From Burkholderiales bacterium 70-64 (GTDB lineage Bacteria; Pseudomonadota; Gammaproteobacteria; Burkholderiales; Burkholderiaceae_E), in contig MKUQ01000043.1 of assembly GCA_001898645.1 (NCBI GenBank), positions 1-64,000 of the forward strand: a DNA stretch of 64,000 bases. The letters are read 5' to 3'. Both the position numbers and the translations under genes were made by a program. The notes under the pieces are model-generated. The model made no database searches. It had not been told where the DNA came from and was given only the letters and a program-made list of their open reading frames with translations. Of the stretch, positions 50,844 through 60,252 are shown piece by piece (within the stretch, counting starts at the first letter, position 1; every line of letters begins with the position of its first letter).

Positions 50844-51020
50844 ATGACGGAACTCAGCCCCGCCCAGCGCACCGCCGGCACCGCACGCATCGTGCTGACC
50901 GCAGGGATACTCTTTGCGGCCGAGGCTCTGTGGCGCGGTTCGATCGCGCGCACCGTCATGGCGCTGGGGTTGCTGGTGTTCGGCGGCGGGCTGCTGCTCT
51001 TCGCGAAGCACGCCGATTGA
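50844..51020 (+). CDS. 58-residue membrane protein of unknown function
   Basis: The small frame encodes two hydrophobic helices (ARIVLTAGILFAAEALW and TVMALGLLVFGGGLLLF) joined by a short basic loop (RGSIAR), with a hydrophilic N-terminus rich in Thr/Gln. It reads as a two-helix membrane hairpin. Its stop overlaps a TTG start of the next gene (TTGA), suggesting coupling. I do not recognise the family. Confidence 0.6.
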   Translation: MTELSPAQRTAGTARIVLTAGILFAAEALWRGSIARTVMALGLLVFGGGLLLFAKHAD

Positions 51021-52330
51021 AGGACGTCGAGTTCCTCACCGTCGATGCGGTGCCGATCGACGACGAACTCCAGGATGCGGGCACCGTCGGCCCCGAGCTC
51101 GCCCACCTCGCACGCAGCTACCGCAGCAGCCCGCGCGCGCTGATCTTGCGCAATCCCTCGTCCGACTGGCGGCTGTTCGTCGTGACGCTGCCGCTCGCCT
51201 CGCGCCTGTCGCTGATGGGCAATCCGATCTTCGCCCAGCTCACGCGAGCCTGGGGCCTGAACGTGCGCTTCATCGGCGTCGACCGCGAGCAGCTGGTGTA
51301 CGACTTCCGCGCGCTGCTGTCCGATCGCACCCTGAAGCTGCTGGTCGACCTGCTGGCGCGCAGCGAGCTCGACGGGGGCGCCGCCCACGGGGGTGCCCGG
51401 GCCGGCTGGGTCGCCGATGCCCGGCACCAGGGCAGCGAAGCCTTGGACGTGCTGTTCGCCTCGCTCGCCGACGAGATGCTCACCGTGCTCGATCGCCGCC
51501 GCGACGACTGGGGCCGCCACCTCGACCGCGAGCACCGCCTCGAGCCGCAGGCGAGCGCCTCGCTGTTCGATCGCACCACGCGCTACCCCGACTTTCTCGC
51601 CCGGCTGCGCGCCGCGCTGCGCGACGAGATCATCGAGGTCGCCTTCTACGGCCGGGCGCTGCGCTCGATCGACCTGCGCGAAGACGCGGTCGATGCGCGC
51701 ATCGCCGCGGTGATCGAGGCCAGCCTCGACCCGATCACACTGGCCAAGCTGGCGCGCACCGGCGCCGGCAAGCACCTCGGCTGCTACAACTGGCTGCGCC
51801 TCGACCCGCGCCGCGCCGCCGCGCGCGCCCACCTGCTGGCGCACCTGCCGGCCTTCGCGACCTTCTTCGCCGACACGCTGGTGCCGCTCGAAGCGTGGTC
51901 GGTGCCGGTCGAGAAACCCGAGTGCGACGATGCGCTGCTCGACGCGGCGCTCGAGGCGCCGCCCGATGCATCGCTCGAAGCGGCGGCCCGCCGCACGCCT
52001 CGCCCGCCGGTGCCCACCTTCGACCTGCGCCCGCTGGCCGCCCGCCAGGACAGCGTACACAGCCTGCACTGCGCCGGCCTGCTCAAGCGCGCCATCGATG
52101 CCGGCCAGGATCGCGCGGTGATCGAGGCGATCGCCCAGCGCTTCGCCGTCGACGACAACGTCGTGCGGCGCCTCTGGCGCGAGAGGCCGGCGGCCCTCGG
52201 CCAGCCGCCCACCTGGCACCTGGCGCAGATCCTGCGCCGGCTCGCCCATTGCGGCGACCGCGACTGGCCGGTCACCGCAGCGGCCTGGGAGACGCTCATC
52301 GCGAGCGCCGTGCCGGTGGAGGCGGGATAG
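51017..52330 (+). CDS. Uncharacterised 437-residue protein
   Basis: I do not recognise this protein. It has no signal peptide or membrane helix. Notable segments are ALILRNPSSDWRLFVVTLPL, the Leu-rich LSDRTLKLLVDLLARSEL, Arg/Asp-rich helices in the middle, and a C-terminal helical region (AIAQRFAVDDNVVRRLW). The TTG at 51017 overlaps the stop of the 58-residue membrane protein and is the likely start. An in-frame ATG at 50930 would instead lie within that gene. Its 3' end overlaps the convergent kinase gene by 35 bases. Confidence 0.65.
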   Translation: MKDVEFLTVDAVPIDDELQDAGTVGPELAHLARSYRSSPRALILRNPSSDWRLFVVTLPLASRLSLMGNPIFAQLTRAWGLNVRFIGVDREQLVYDFRALLSDRTLKLLVDLLARSELDGGAAHGGARAGWVADARHQGSEALDVLFASLADEMLTVLDRRRDDWGRHLDREHRLEPQASASLFDRTTRYPDFLARLRAALRDEIIEVAFYGRALRSIDLREDAVDARIAAVIEASLDPITLAKLARTGAGKHLGCYNWLRLDPRRAAARAHLLAHLPAFATFFADTLVPLEAWSVPVEKPECDDALLDAALEAPPDASLEAAARRTPRPPVPTFDLRPLAARQDSVHSLHCAGLLKRAIDAGQDRAVIEAIAQRFAVDDNVVRRLWRERPAALGQPPTWHLAQILRRLAHCGDRDWPVTAAAWETLIASAVPVEAG

Positions 52331-53237
52331 CGCCGCGCGTCCCCTTCACCACCTTCAACGCTCCGCGCCGCACCCGCACCGCGAAGGCCCGCTCGGGCGG
52401 CAGCACCTCGCCGTCGGCCGCCAGCGGCACCGGCGTCGCACTCTCGACCCGTAGCTCCAGGAAGGGGCGGGTGTGCACGTGCCGGTGCCGCAGGTGGCTG
52501 CCCGCCAGCAGGCGCGGCAGCATCCACAGGGCGCCGAGCCGGCCGAAGCGGCCGGCGATGAGCAGGTCGAGACGGCCGTCGTCGATGCGCGCCGAGGGCA
52601 CGGCAGGCATGCCGGCGCCGTAGGTCGGCGTATTGAGGCACGACGCGAACAGGGCCGGGCCGTCGTACCACGGCACCCCGTCGACGATCACCTTCATCCG
52701 CCAGGTACGCAGCGCCGCCAGCTCGCGCAGCGTGGCCCAGAGGTAGCGCGACTGGCCGCGCAGCCCCTCGGGACCGGCCACCGCGCGCCGCGACACCGCA
52801 GCATCGAAGCCGGCCGCCAGGCTCGAGGCGAACGGAACCGCGGCGTGCCCGACGACGAGCTCACCCACGTCGCAGGGCGAGGCGTGTCCGCGCAGCGCGT
52901 GCTCCAGGGCCGGCTGCCACGGCAGGCGGCGCAGGCCGAGGGCACGCGACAGGTCGTTGCCGCTGCCCAGCGGCACCAGGGCGAGCGTCGCATCCCTGGC
53001 CAGCAGGGTGGGCAGCACCTGGTGCACGGTGCCGTCGCCGCCGACCACCACCACGCGCACGCCCTCGGGCTGCGCCGAGACGGCCGAGCGCGCCGCCTCG
53101 GCCGTCTCCGCGACGACGAAGGCAGCCCCCGCCGCGTGCCGGCCCAGCCACTCGCGCAGCGGATCGGCGAGCCGTCCGGCGCGGCCGCCGTCGGCGCGCG
53201 GATTGAGCAGGACCAGTACGGACCCGGCCGCAGGCAA
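52296..53237 (-). CDS. Diacylglycerol kinase-family (YegS/BmrU-type) lipid kinase
   Basis: The 313-residue protein has the catalytic-domain signatures VLVLLNPRADGG, VVVVGGDGTVHQVLPTL (GGDGT) and LVPLGSGNDLSRALGL, plus the C-terminal ARIDDGRLDLLIAG and AADGEVL. It probably phosphorylates diacylglycerol or a related lipid at the membrane. The TTG at 53237 was chosen: GTAGGG precedes it, and it begins just before the first conserved strand. It follows the PEBP gene by 8 bases. Confidence 0.88.
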   Translation of the reverse strand: MPAAGSVLVLLNPRADGGRAGRLADPLREWLGRHAAGAAFVVAETAEAARSAVSAQPEGVRVVVVGGDGTVHQVLPTLLARDATLALVPLGSGNDLSRALGLRRLPWQPALEHALRGHASPCDVGELVVGHAAVPFASSLAAGFDAAVSRRAVAGPEGLRGQSRYLWATLRELAALRTWRMKVIVDGVPWYDGPALFASCLNTPTYGAGMPAVPSARIDDGRLDLLIAGRFGRLGALWMLPRLLAGSHLRHRHVHTRPFLELRVESATPVPLAADGEVLPPERAFAVRVRRGALKVVKGTRGAIPPPPARRSR

Positions 53238-53245
53238 GTGCGGCC

Positions 53246-53806
53246 CTACTTCCTGCGTCCGTACCTGCCGGTGAGCGTTGCCTTGCCGATCGCGTTGGCG
53301 TTCACCATGAACCCCACCAGCGAAGCGGTGGCCCCTTCGGGCACGTCGATCTTCTCGACCTTGAGGGCGTATACCGTGAATACGTAGTGGTGCGGCTTGT
53401 CGCCGACCGGCGGACACGGCCCGCCCCAGCCCGGCGTGCCGAAGTCGGTCTTCGCCTGCGCGGCGCCGGCCGGCAGCTTGCCACCGTCGGCGCTGCCCGC
53501 ACCTTCGGGCAGCGAGAGAGCGTCGGCGGGCAGGTTGTAGACGACCCAGTGCCACCAGCCGGCCCCGCCCGTCGGCGCGTCCGGGTCGTGCACCATGAGC
53601 GCGAAGCTCCGGGTGCCCTTGGGCGGCGCTTTCCACGACAGCGCCGGCGATACGTTGCCGCCCTCGCAGCCGAACCCCTTGTAGACCTGCTTGTCGGCGA
53701 TGGTCGCGTTGGGTGCGATGTCGGGGCTGCTCAGCTGGAACGCGAAAACGCTGCCGCAGGCCAGGGTCATCGAGGACAGCGCAACCGCCTTCGCCAGGTT
53801 CGTCAT
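53246..53806 (-). CDS. PEBP (YbhB/YbcL, Raf-kinase-inhibitor-like) protein, exported
   Basis: The 186-residue protein has a signal peptide ([16 protein letters not shown]) and the family motifs [30 protein letters not shown] and YGGPCPPxG-like [17 protein letters not shown]. Bacterial PEBP proteins are phosphatidylethanolamine- or anion-binding folds of unclear role. The exported location fits YbcL-type members. It lies upstream of the lipid kinase in a likely two-gene operon. Confidence 0.92.
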   Translation of the reverse strand: MTNLAKAVALSSMTLACGSVFAFQLSSPDIAPNATIADKQVYKGFGCEGGNVSPALSWKAPPKGTRSFALMVHDPDAPTGGAGWWHWVVYNLPADALSLPEGAGSADGGKLPAGAAQAKTDFGTPGWGGPCPPVGDKPHHYVFTVYALKVEKIDVPEGATASLVGFMVNANAIGKATLTGRYGRRK

Positions 53807-53948
53807 GACCGCCTCCCTCGTTGTTCGTTCGAGCGGCTCATGCTGAGCCCAATCGCCGCGCGCCGCAACTCCCTGACGCCTCCCTGGCGCCAGCACTCCC
53901 CGGCGCCGATTGCAGTACGATGGATTGCCTTCGCATCGTGCCAGTCCG

Positions 53949-54554
53949 ATGACCACGATCCGCCTGCGCGTCAACGACGACGCCGTGACCCGTGAGGTCG
54001 AGAACCGCACCCTGCTGGTCGAGCTGCTGCGCGACAGCCTCGGCCTGACCGGCACGCATGTCGGCTGCGACACCAGCCAGTGCGGCTGCTGCGTGGTGCT
54101 GGTCGACGGCCGCCCCGCCAAGAGCTGCACCGTGCTCGCGGTGCAGGTCGACGGCGCCGCGGTGACGACCATCGAGGGCCTGGCCCGCCGGCCGGCCGAC
54201 GGCGGCGCGCCGGCCCTGCACCCTCTGCAGCAGGCGTTCATCGACTGCCATGCCCTGCAGTGCGGCTTCTGCACCCCCGGCATGGTGATGAGCGCAGCCG
54301 CCCTGCTCGCCGGCAGCCCGGCACCGAGCGACGAGGAGATCGTGCACGCGCTCGAAGGCAACCTGTGCCGCTGTACCGGCTACAACAACATCGTCGCCGC
54401 GGTCCGCCAGGCCGCCGATGAGCTTGCGCGCGGCGGCGCGGACGGCCTGCCGGCGAGCGGCTCCGGTTCCGGTTCGGGTCCCGGCTCCGGTTCGGCTACC
54501 GCTGCCGCGACGGCGTCCACGCCCGCGGCGGGTTCCGTGGCGAAGGAGGCTTGA
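53949..54554 (+). CDS. Molybdenum hydroxylase small subunit, 2[2Fe-2S]
   Basis: The 201-residue protein has the plant-type cluster motif [16 protein letters not shown] and the second cluster motif [12 protein letters not shown] with [11 protein letters not shown]. It relays electrons from the molybdenum subunit to FAD. The usual length is about 160; the extra C-terminal 35 residues are a Gly/Ser/Ala-rich tail. The start at 53949 gives the standard N-terminus. It is first in a small-large-medium operon. Confidence 0.93.
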   Translation: MTTIRLRVNDDAVTREVENRTLLVELLRDSLGLTGTHVGCDTSQCGCCVVLVDGRPAKSCTVLAVQVDGAAVTTIEGLARRPADGGAPALHPLQQAFIDCHALQCGFCTPGMVMSAAALLAGSPAPSDEEIVHALEGNLCRCTGYNNIVAAVRQAADELARGGADGLPASGSGSGSGPGSGSATAAATASTPAAGSVAKEA

Positions 54555-54556
54555 CC

Positions 54557-56881
54557 GTGGCCGAGCCCTCCGGCTACGGTCGCTTCGGCAGCGGCCACGC
54601 GGTGCGCCGCATCGAAGACCCGGCGCTGGTCACTGGCCGCGGCACCTTCGCCGACGACGTCAGCCTCGACGGGCAGGCGCACCTGGTATTCCTGCGCTCG
54701 CCGCACGCGCACGCCCGCATCGTCTCGATCGACGCTTCGGCGGCGCTCGCCATGCCCGGCGTGGTAGCCGTGATCACCGGCGCCGACCTGGTGCAGGCCG
54801 GGGTGGGCCTCCTGCCGGGCCCGGCGCCCTTCAAGCGCCCCGACGGCTCGCCCGCCGCCTCGCCGCCGCGGCGCGCCCTCGCCCACGAGGTGGCACGCTA
54901 CGTCGGCGAGGCGGTGGCCGCGGTGGTGGCCGACACCCGTGCCCGCGCACGCGACGCGCGCGACGCCATCCTCGTCGACTACGACCCCCTGCCGGCGGTG
55001 GTCGACCCGCACGACGCCGTCGCGCCCGGTGCGCCGCTGGTGTTCGAGGCGGCGCCCGGCAACCTCGCGGCGGCGATGCGCCACGGCGACGCCGCGGCCG
55101 CCGAGGCCGCCTTCGCGGCGGCGGCCCACGTGGTCTCGCTCGATCTCGTCAACCAGCGGGTGGCACCCGCGCCGATGGAGCCGCGCGCCGTGCTGGCGCA
55201 TCACGACGAGGCCACCGGCCGCCTCACCGTGCGCATGAGCACGCAGATGCCCGGCGGCGCACGCAACACGCTGGCGCAGGACTTCTTCGGCATCCCGCTG
55301 GAAGAGGTACGGGTGCTCGCCGGCGACGTCGGCGGCGGCTTCGGCATGAAGACCGGCCTCTACCCGGAGGACGCCGCCGTGGCCTACGCGGCGCGCCGGC
55401 TCGGGCGGCCGGTGAAGTGGTGCGCCGAGCGCAGCGACGAGTTCCTCGGCGCCGTGCACGGCCGCGGCGTGAGCAGCCGCGCCGAGCTCGCGCTCGACGC
55501 CGGAGGGCGCGTGCTGGCGATGCGCATCCGCTCGTTGGCCAACGTCGGCGCCTACGCCACGCCGACCGGGGTGGCGATCCCGCTGCTGGTCGGCCCCTGG
55601 GTGCAGACCAGCGTCTACGACATCCCGGTGATCGACTTCGAGTTCCGCGCGGTGCTCACCCACGCCACGCCGGCCGGCGCCTACCGCGGCGCCGGCCGCC
55701 CCGAGGCGATCTACATCGCCGAGCGCCTGATGGACGCCGCCGCGCGCCGTCTCGGCATCGAGCAGGCCGAGATCCGCCGCCGCAACATGATCCGACCCGA
55801 GCAGATGCCGTACCGCAACGCCATGGACCAGACCTACGACAGTGGCCGCTTCGCCTCGATCATGGACCAGGCGCTGGCGCTGGGCGACTGGCACGGCTTC
55901 GAGCGGCGGCTCGCCGAATCGAAGGCGCGCGGCCGGCTGCGCGGCCGCGGCATCGCCACCTTCCTTGAGTGGACCGGCGGCAATGCCTTCGAGGAGCGCG
56001 TCACCGTCGGGGTCGGCGGCGACGGCTACATCGAGATCTACTCGGCCACCCAGGCCATGGGGCAGGGCATTGCCACCAGCTACGCGCAGCTCGCGGTCGA
56101 TGTGTTCCAGGTGCCGATCGAGCGCATCCGCATCGTGCAGGGCGACACCGACCGCGGCGCCGGTTTCGGCAGCGCGGGATCGCGCTCGCTGTTCACCGGC
56201 GGCTCGGCGGTACGCGTGGCCTCGGAGCGCACCGTGCACCAGGCGCGCGACCTCGCCGCCGACGCCCTCGAAGCCGCGCCCGACGACCTCGAATACGCCG
56301 CCGGCAGCTTCCGCATCGCCGGCACCGACCGCGCCATCGGCCTGTTCGAGCTGGCCGCCCGCCAGCCCGACCGGCAGATCTTCGTCGACGCCACCAGCTC
56401 GGTGGAGGGCCCGAGCTGGCCCAACGGCTGCCACCTGTGCGAGGTCGAGGTCGACCCCGACACCGGCACGGTCGAGGTGCTCGAGTACGCCTCGGTCAAC
56501 GACGTCGGGCGGGTGGTCAACCCCATCATCGTGCGCGGCCAGCTCGACGGCGGCGCGGTGCAGGGCATCGGCCAGGCCCTGTGCGAGCAGATCGTGTACG
56601 AACGCGACTCGGGCCAGCTGCAGTCGGCCAGCTTCCTCGACTACGCCATGCCGCGCGCCGGCCTGGTGCGGCGCTTCCGCACCGAGATGGACACCTCCAT
56701 CCCATGCCTAACCAACCCGCTCGGGGTCAAGGGGGTGGGCGAGCTGGGCACCATCGGCGCCACGCCATGCGTGGTCAACGCGGTGGTCGACGCGCTCTGG
56801 CGAGCCGGCGCAGGTGAGCGCGCACTCTCGCTCCAGATGCCGCTGACGCCCGAGCGCGTCTGGCAGACGCTGCACGGCTGA
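54557..56881 (+). CDS. Molybdenum hydroxylase large subunit, form II CoxL-like
   Basis: The 774-residue subunit binds the molybdopterin-cytosine-dinucleotide cofactor. Motifs include GRGTFADDVS, GGGFGMKTGLYPE, GAYRGAGRPEAIYIAERL and GVKGVGELGTIG. The active-site loop is AYRGAGR, which marks form II; true form I CO dehydrogenase has AYRCSFR. The substrate is probably an aldehyde or N-heterocycle rather than CO. The GTG at 54557 was chosen because AAGGAGG lies 7 bases before it. Confidence 0.93.
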   Translation: MAEPSGYGRFGSGHAVRRIEDPALVTGRGTFADDVSLDGQAHLVFLRSPHAHARIVSIDASAALAMPGVVAVITGADLVQAGVGLLPGPAPFKRPDGSPAASPPRRALAHEVARYVGEAVAAVVADTRARARDARDAILVDYDPLPAVVDPHDAVAPGAPLVFEAAPGNLAAAMRHGDAAAAEAAFAAAAHVVSLDLVNQRVAPAPMEPRAVLAHHDEATGRLTVRMSTQMPGGARNTLAQDFFGIPLEEVRVLAGDVGGGFGMKTGLYPEDAAVAYAARRLGRPVKWCAERSDEFLGAVHGRGVSSRAELALDAGGRVLAMRIRSLANVGAYATPTGVAIPLLVGPWVQTSVYDIPVIDFEFRAVLTHATPAGAYRGAGRPEAIYIAERLMDAAARRLGIEQAEIRRRNMIRPEQMPYRNAMDQTYDSGRFASIMDQALALGDWHGFERRLAESKARGRLRGRGIATFLEWTGGNAFEERVTVGVGGDGYIEIYSATQAMGQGIATSYAQLAVDVFQVPIERIRIVQGDTDRGAGFGSAGSRSLFTGGSAVRVASERTVHQARDLAADALEAAPDDLEYAAGSFRIAGTDRAIGLFELAARQPDRQIFVDATSSVEGPSWPNGCHLCEVEVDPDTGTVEVLEYASVNDVGRVVNPIIVRGQLDGGAVQGIGQALCEQIVYERDSGQLQSASFLDYAMPRAGLVRRFRTEMDTSIPCLTNPLGVKGVGELGTIGATPCVVNAVVDALWRAGAGERALSLQMPLTPERVWQTLHG

Positions 56882-56892
56882 GGGCGGCGGCC

Positions 56893-57687
56893 GTGAACGA
56901 ATTCGGCTACCACCGCGCCGCCAGCGTCGCCGACGCCATCGAGCGCATCCGCGCGGCCGCCGACGGCCGCTACCTGGCCGGCGGACAGTCGCTGCTGGGC
57001 ACCATGAAGCTCGGGCTGGCCGCGCCCGGCGAGCTGGTCGACATCTCGCGCCTCGACGCGCTGGCCGGCATCGCCCTGGAGGGCGGCAGGCTGCGCATCG
57101 GTGCGGCGACCCCGCACGCGACTGTCGCGGCCTCTTCCGAAGTGAATCGTCACATACCGGCACTGGCCCGATTGGCGGACCATATCGGTGATCCCGCGGT
57201 GCGCACCCGGGGCACGCTGGGCGGCAGCATCGCCACCAACGACCCGGCTGCCTGCTACCCGGCGGCGCTCTTGGGCCTGGGCGCCACGGTCCACACCGAC
57301 CGCCGCTCGATCGCCGCCGACGCCTTCTTCACCGGGCTCTACGGCACCGCGCTCGAGCCGGACGAGCTGGTCGTGGCGGTGTCCTTCCCCATCCCGCGGC
57401 GCGCCGCCTGGGTCAAGTTCCCCCAGCCCGCCTCGCGCTTCTCGCTGGTCGGGGTCTTCGTCGCCCGCTTCGACGACGGCGTGCGCGTGGCGATCACCGG
57501 CGCGGCCCCGTGCGTGTTCCGCTGCGCGCCGCTCGAGTCGGCGCTCGCCGGCCACTGGGCCGAGAGCGCCTGTCGGGCCGTGTCGATCCCGCCCGACGGG
57601 CTCAACAGCGACTTGCATGCGAGCGCTCGCTATCGCGCTCACCTCATTCCGGTACTGGCCGGCCGTGCCGTTACGCAAGCCGGCTGA
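56893..57687 (+). CDS. Molybdenum hydroxylase FAD (medium) subunit
   Basis: The 264-residue FAD-binding subunit has YLAGGQSLLGTMKLGLAAP and the second FAD motif TRGTLGGSIATNDPAACYP, with FFTGLYGTALEPDELV before the C-terminal CO_deh_flav domain. It starts at a GTG 11 bases after the large subunit. Electrons pass from the Mo centre through two [2Fe-2S] clusters to this FAD. No accessory xdhC/coxD-type gene is adjacent. Confidence 0.93.
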   Translation: MNEFGYHRAASVADAIERIRAAADGRYLAGGQSLLGTMKLGLAAPGELVDISRLDALAGIALEGGRLRIGAATPHATVAASSEVNRHIPALARLADHIGDPAVRTRGTLGGSIATNDPAACYPAALLGLGATVHTDRRSIAADAFFTGLYGTALEPDELVVAVSFPIPRRAAWVKFPQPASRFSLVGVFVARFDDGVRVAITGAAPCVFRCAPLESALAGHWAESACRAVSIPPDGLNSDLHASARYRAHLIPVLAGRAVTQAG

Positions 57688-57786
57688 TCTCACATCCGCT
57701 TACACTTCGGCGCCGCGCCGCGGTCGGCACGACGACGCGCTGGCGCGTTCACAACGGTATCGAAAGCCGGTTGGCGAGGGTGCACC

Positions 57787-59307
57787 GTGAATCACCGAAC
57801 CTCCATTTCCTGGCTGGCCAACGCCGCAGGCGCGCTCGCCCTCGTGCTGACGCCGGTCGGTCCGGCCGCCTTCGCGCAGGACGCGACGCCACCGCCCGGC
57901 CAGGTCGCCCAGCCTGCCTTCAGCCAGCAGGCGCTCGACACCATGCTGGCGCCGGTCGCCCTCTACCCCGACGCCCTGCTCGCCCAGGTGCTGATGGCCG
58001 CCACCTACCCGCTCGACGTGGTGCAGGCCGCGCGCTTCGTGCGCGCCAACCCCGGCCTGTCGGGCGACGCGCTGGCCGCCGCGGTGGAGCCGATGGCGTG
58101 GGACCCGAGCGTCAAGGCGCTCACCCAGTTCCCGTCCGTCCTCGCCATGATGGACGAACATCTCGACTGGACGCAGCAGCTCGGCGAGGCTTTCCTCGCC
58201 CAGGGCGACGCCGTGATGGACACCGTCCAGGCCCTGCGCGCCCGCGCCTACGCGGCCGGCCGGCTGCGCTCCGACCAGGAGCAGCGGGTGGTCGCGCAGG
58301 CGCCGGTGATCACCATCGAGCCGGCAGTCCCGGAGGCCTACTGGGTGCCCTACTACAACCCGCTGGTCGTCTACGGCGACTGGTGGTGGCCGGCCCATCC
58401 GCCTTTCCTGTGGGTGCCTCCGGTGGCCTACCGGCCGCCCCGCTTCGCCGAGGTCTACACGGCAGGCATCGTCCTGGGCGCGGCCACCGTAGTGGTAGGC
58501 GCACTGTGGAACAACCCGCGGCCGGTGTGGCGCGATCGCTATGCCGTCGTGAACAACAGCCGCGTCACCAACGTGATCGTCACCCATCCGCGGGCCGCCC
58601 CGCCGGCGGTCTGGCACCACGACCCCGCGCACCGCGGCCGCGTCGAGTTCCGCGGCGGCCCGGGCGCGCACCGCGAGCCCGGGTTCCCCGGCCGCGGTTC
58701 CGGACCGCGCCCCGGCATCGCGCCGCCCTTCCCGACCCGGCCCGGCGAGCCCGGCGGTCCGCCCGCGCGTCCGCGCGAAGGCCCCGGCGGCGCCGGTCCC
58801 GGCCGCTTCGCACCCCCGCCCGGCATGCATGCCCCCGTACCACGGCCGCCGGCGGTGCGCGAACCCCCGGCCGGACGCGAGCCGCCCGGCACGCAATTCC
58901 GGCCACCGGGCGCGCGTCCGCCCGATCGTCCGCCGCCTGGCCGTTCGATCGAGCGCCCGCCCGGCCAGTCGTTTGGCCAGTCGTTTGGCCGGCCACCCGG
59001 CGCACGCCCGGGGCCGGAGTCGTACCGGACACCCCCTCCCGAGCGCGCGCTGCAGGGTCCGGCGCGCCCCCGGCCGCCGCAGCCGGAATTCACGCGGCCA
59101 CCCCGGATGCCGCGCGCGGAATCCCCCGCATCGATGCGCCGCCCCGATCCCTCGCCGCAGATGCGGCCCGCGCCGTCCCCCGCACAGCCTGCGTCGCCGA
59201 TGCGCTCCTTCCAGCCGCCGCCCCAGGCACGGCCCGGACCGCAGCATGAGCCGCGCGGCGGACCGCCCGGGCGCGGCGAGTCCCGCCAGCAGCGCGAGAA
59301 CCGCTGA
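57787..59307 (+). CDS. DUF3300 protein with long Pro/Arg-rich tail
   Basis: The 506-residue protein has a signal peptide (GALALVLTPVGPAAFA) and a DUF3300 domain (LDTMLAPVALYPDALLAQVL, YPLDVVQAARFVRANPGLSG) over residues 40-200, then a Trp/Pro/Tyr-rich segment near 185-220. From about residue 270 onward it is a low-complexity Pro/Arg/Gly tail. DUF3300 proteins are presumed envelope-associated; function is unknown. It follows the hydroxylase operon by 99 bases and may be unrelated to it. Confidence 0.85.
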   Translation: MNHRTSISWLANAAGALALVLTPVGPAAFAQDATPPPGQVAQPAFSQQALDTMLAPVALYPDALLAQVLMAATYPLDVVQAARFVRANPGLSGDALAAAVEPMAWDPSVKALTQFPSVLAMMDEHLDWTQQLGEAFLAQGDAVMDTVQALRARAYAAGRLRSDQEQRVVAQAPVITIEPAVPEAYWVPYYNPLVVYGDWWWPAHPPFLWVPPVAYRPPRFAEVYTAGIVLGAATVVVGALWNNPRPVWRDRYAVVNNSRVTNVIVTHPRAAPPAVWHHDPAHRGRVEFRGGPGAHREPGFPGRGSGPRPGIAPPFPTRPGEPGGPPARPREGPGGAGPGRFAPPPGMHAPVPRPPAVREPPAGREPPGTQFRPPGARPPDRPPPGRSIERPPGQSFGQSFGRPPGARPGPESYRTPPPERALQGPARPRPPQPEFTRPPRMPRAESPASMRRPDPSPQMRPAPSPAQPASPMRSFQPPPQARPGPQHEPRGGPPGRGESRQQRENR

Positions 59308-59323
59308 CCGTCCACGGGGGCGT

Positions 59324-60178
59324 TCAGAACGTGTGCAGCGAAGGAAACCCGCGCAGGAAGGCCTCGCCGTCGCTGCGCCCCTGCGCCCAGGTCTGCTCGT
59401 AGCGTTCGGGCGAGGTGTAGTCCCAGCTCGCCGCGGCCACCTTGCGCGAGGGCTGCACGTAGACGCGCCCCTCGCGCATGAACACCGGCGCGTGGCGCGG
59501 GTAGTGCCGCGTCGTCAGCACCAGCGTTGGCCCGCCGTCGGCGTCGACCGCGTCGACCGGGACGTTGTCGACCAGCCCGCCGTCCATGGTCGGGCGGCCG
59601 TCGCGATACTCGATCGGCGTGAACGGCGGCGTGCAGCTCGAGGCGATGATCAGCGAGACCAGCTCGTCCTCGTCGCGGCAGTCCTGCACCCGCGCGATCT
59701 CGCTGCGGAACCCCACCGCCCGCCCGAAACGCGGGTGCAGCGGCCGGCGCGCGTACTTCTCGATGTTGTAGCCGAGGATGCCCAGCGCCACCGCGCTGCG
59801 CGGGCCGAGCCAGCGCGGAATGCGCGCGAACTGCACGCGGATCTCGGGCGCCGTGCGCATCAGCCGCGGGAAGCGATCGCCGCCGAACAGCGCCCGCAGC
59901 GCCGCCCGGTAGATGCGGTCGTGCGGGAACACGCGCCGGCCGCGCCGCAGCGCGTTCAGCGGATAGACGTTGCGCCGGTTGCCGGCGAGCGCCTCGCGGT
60001 AGTAGTCGAGCGCCGTGCGCGCGTCGTTGGCGTAGAGCAGGCACGCGGTCGCGGCCCCGGCCGACACGCCCGCGATGAGGCGCGGGCGCAGCGCGATCGC
60101 CGGCGCCACCACCTCCCAGAATCCCGCCTGCCACCAGCAGCGATGCCCGCCGCCGGCAAAGACCACCTGTTCGAACAT
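59324..60178 (-). CDS. Patatin-like phospholipase
   Basis: The 284-residue protein has the oxyanion segment FAGGGHRCWWQAGF, nucleophile GVSAG (GxSxG) and the catalytic Asp in MDGGLVDNVPV (DGG). Together these form the Ser-Asp dyad of the patatin family. No signal peptide is seen. The substrate is probably a membrane phospholipid or storage lipid. It is convergent with the DUF3300 gene, with 16 bases between stops. Confidence 0.92.
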   Translation of the reverse strand: MFEQVVFAGGGHRCWWQAGFWEVVAPAIALRPRLIAGVSAGAATACLLYANDARTALDYYREALAGNRRNVYPLNALRRGRRVFPHDRIYRAALRALFGGDRFPRLMRTAPEIRVQFARIPRWLGPRSAVALGILGYNIEKYARRPLHPRFGRAVGFRSEIARVQDCRDEDELVSLIIASSCTPPFTPIEYRDGRPTMDGGLVDNVPVDAVDADGGPTLVLTTRHYPRHAPVFMREGRVYVQPSRKVAAASWDYTSPERYEQTWAQGRSDGEAFLRGFPSLHTF

Positions 60179-60252
60179 CGTCGGCGCCGGCCCCCGGCCG
60201 ACGGTACACTGCGACGCAGTGCAACCCGCCGGCCTGTCGGCGACAATTCTCC

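Noticed and set aside
54551-54556. TTG at 54551 as start of the hydroxylase large subunit
   Set aside because: It is only about 2 bases from AAGGAGG; the GTG at 54557 has normal spacing.
54380-56434. Minus-strand frame of 684 codons opposite the hydroxylase large subunit
   Set aside because: Shadow composition; the plus-strand frame carries all molybdenum hydroxylase motifs.
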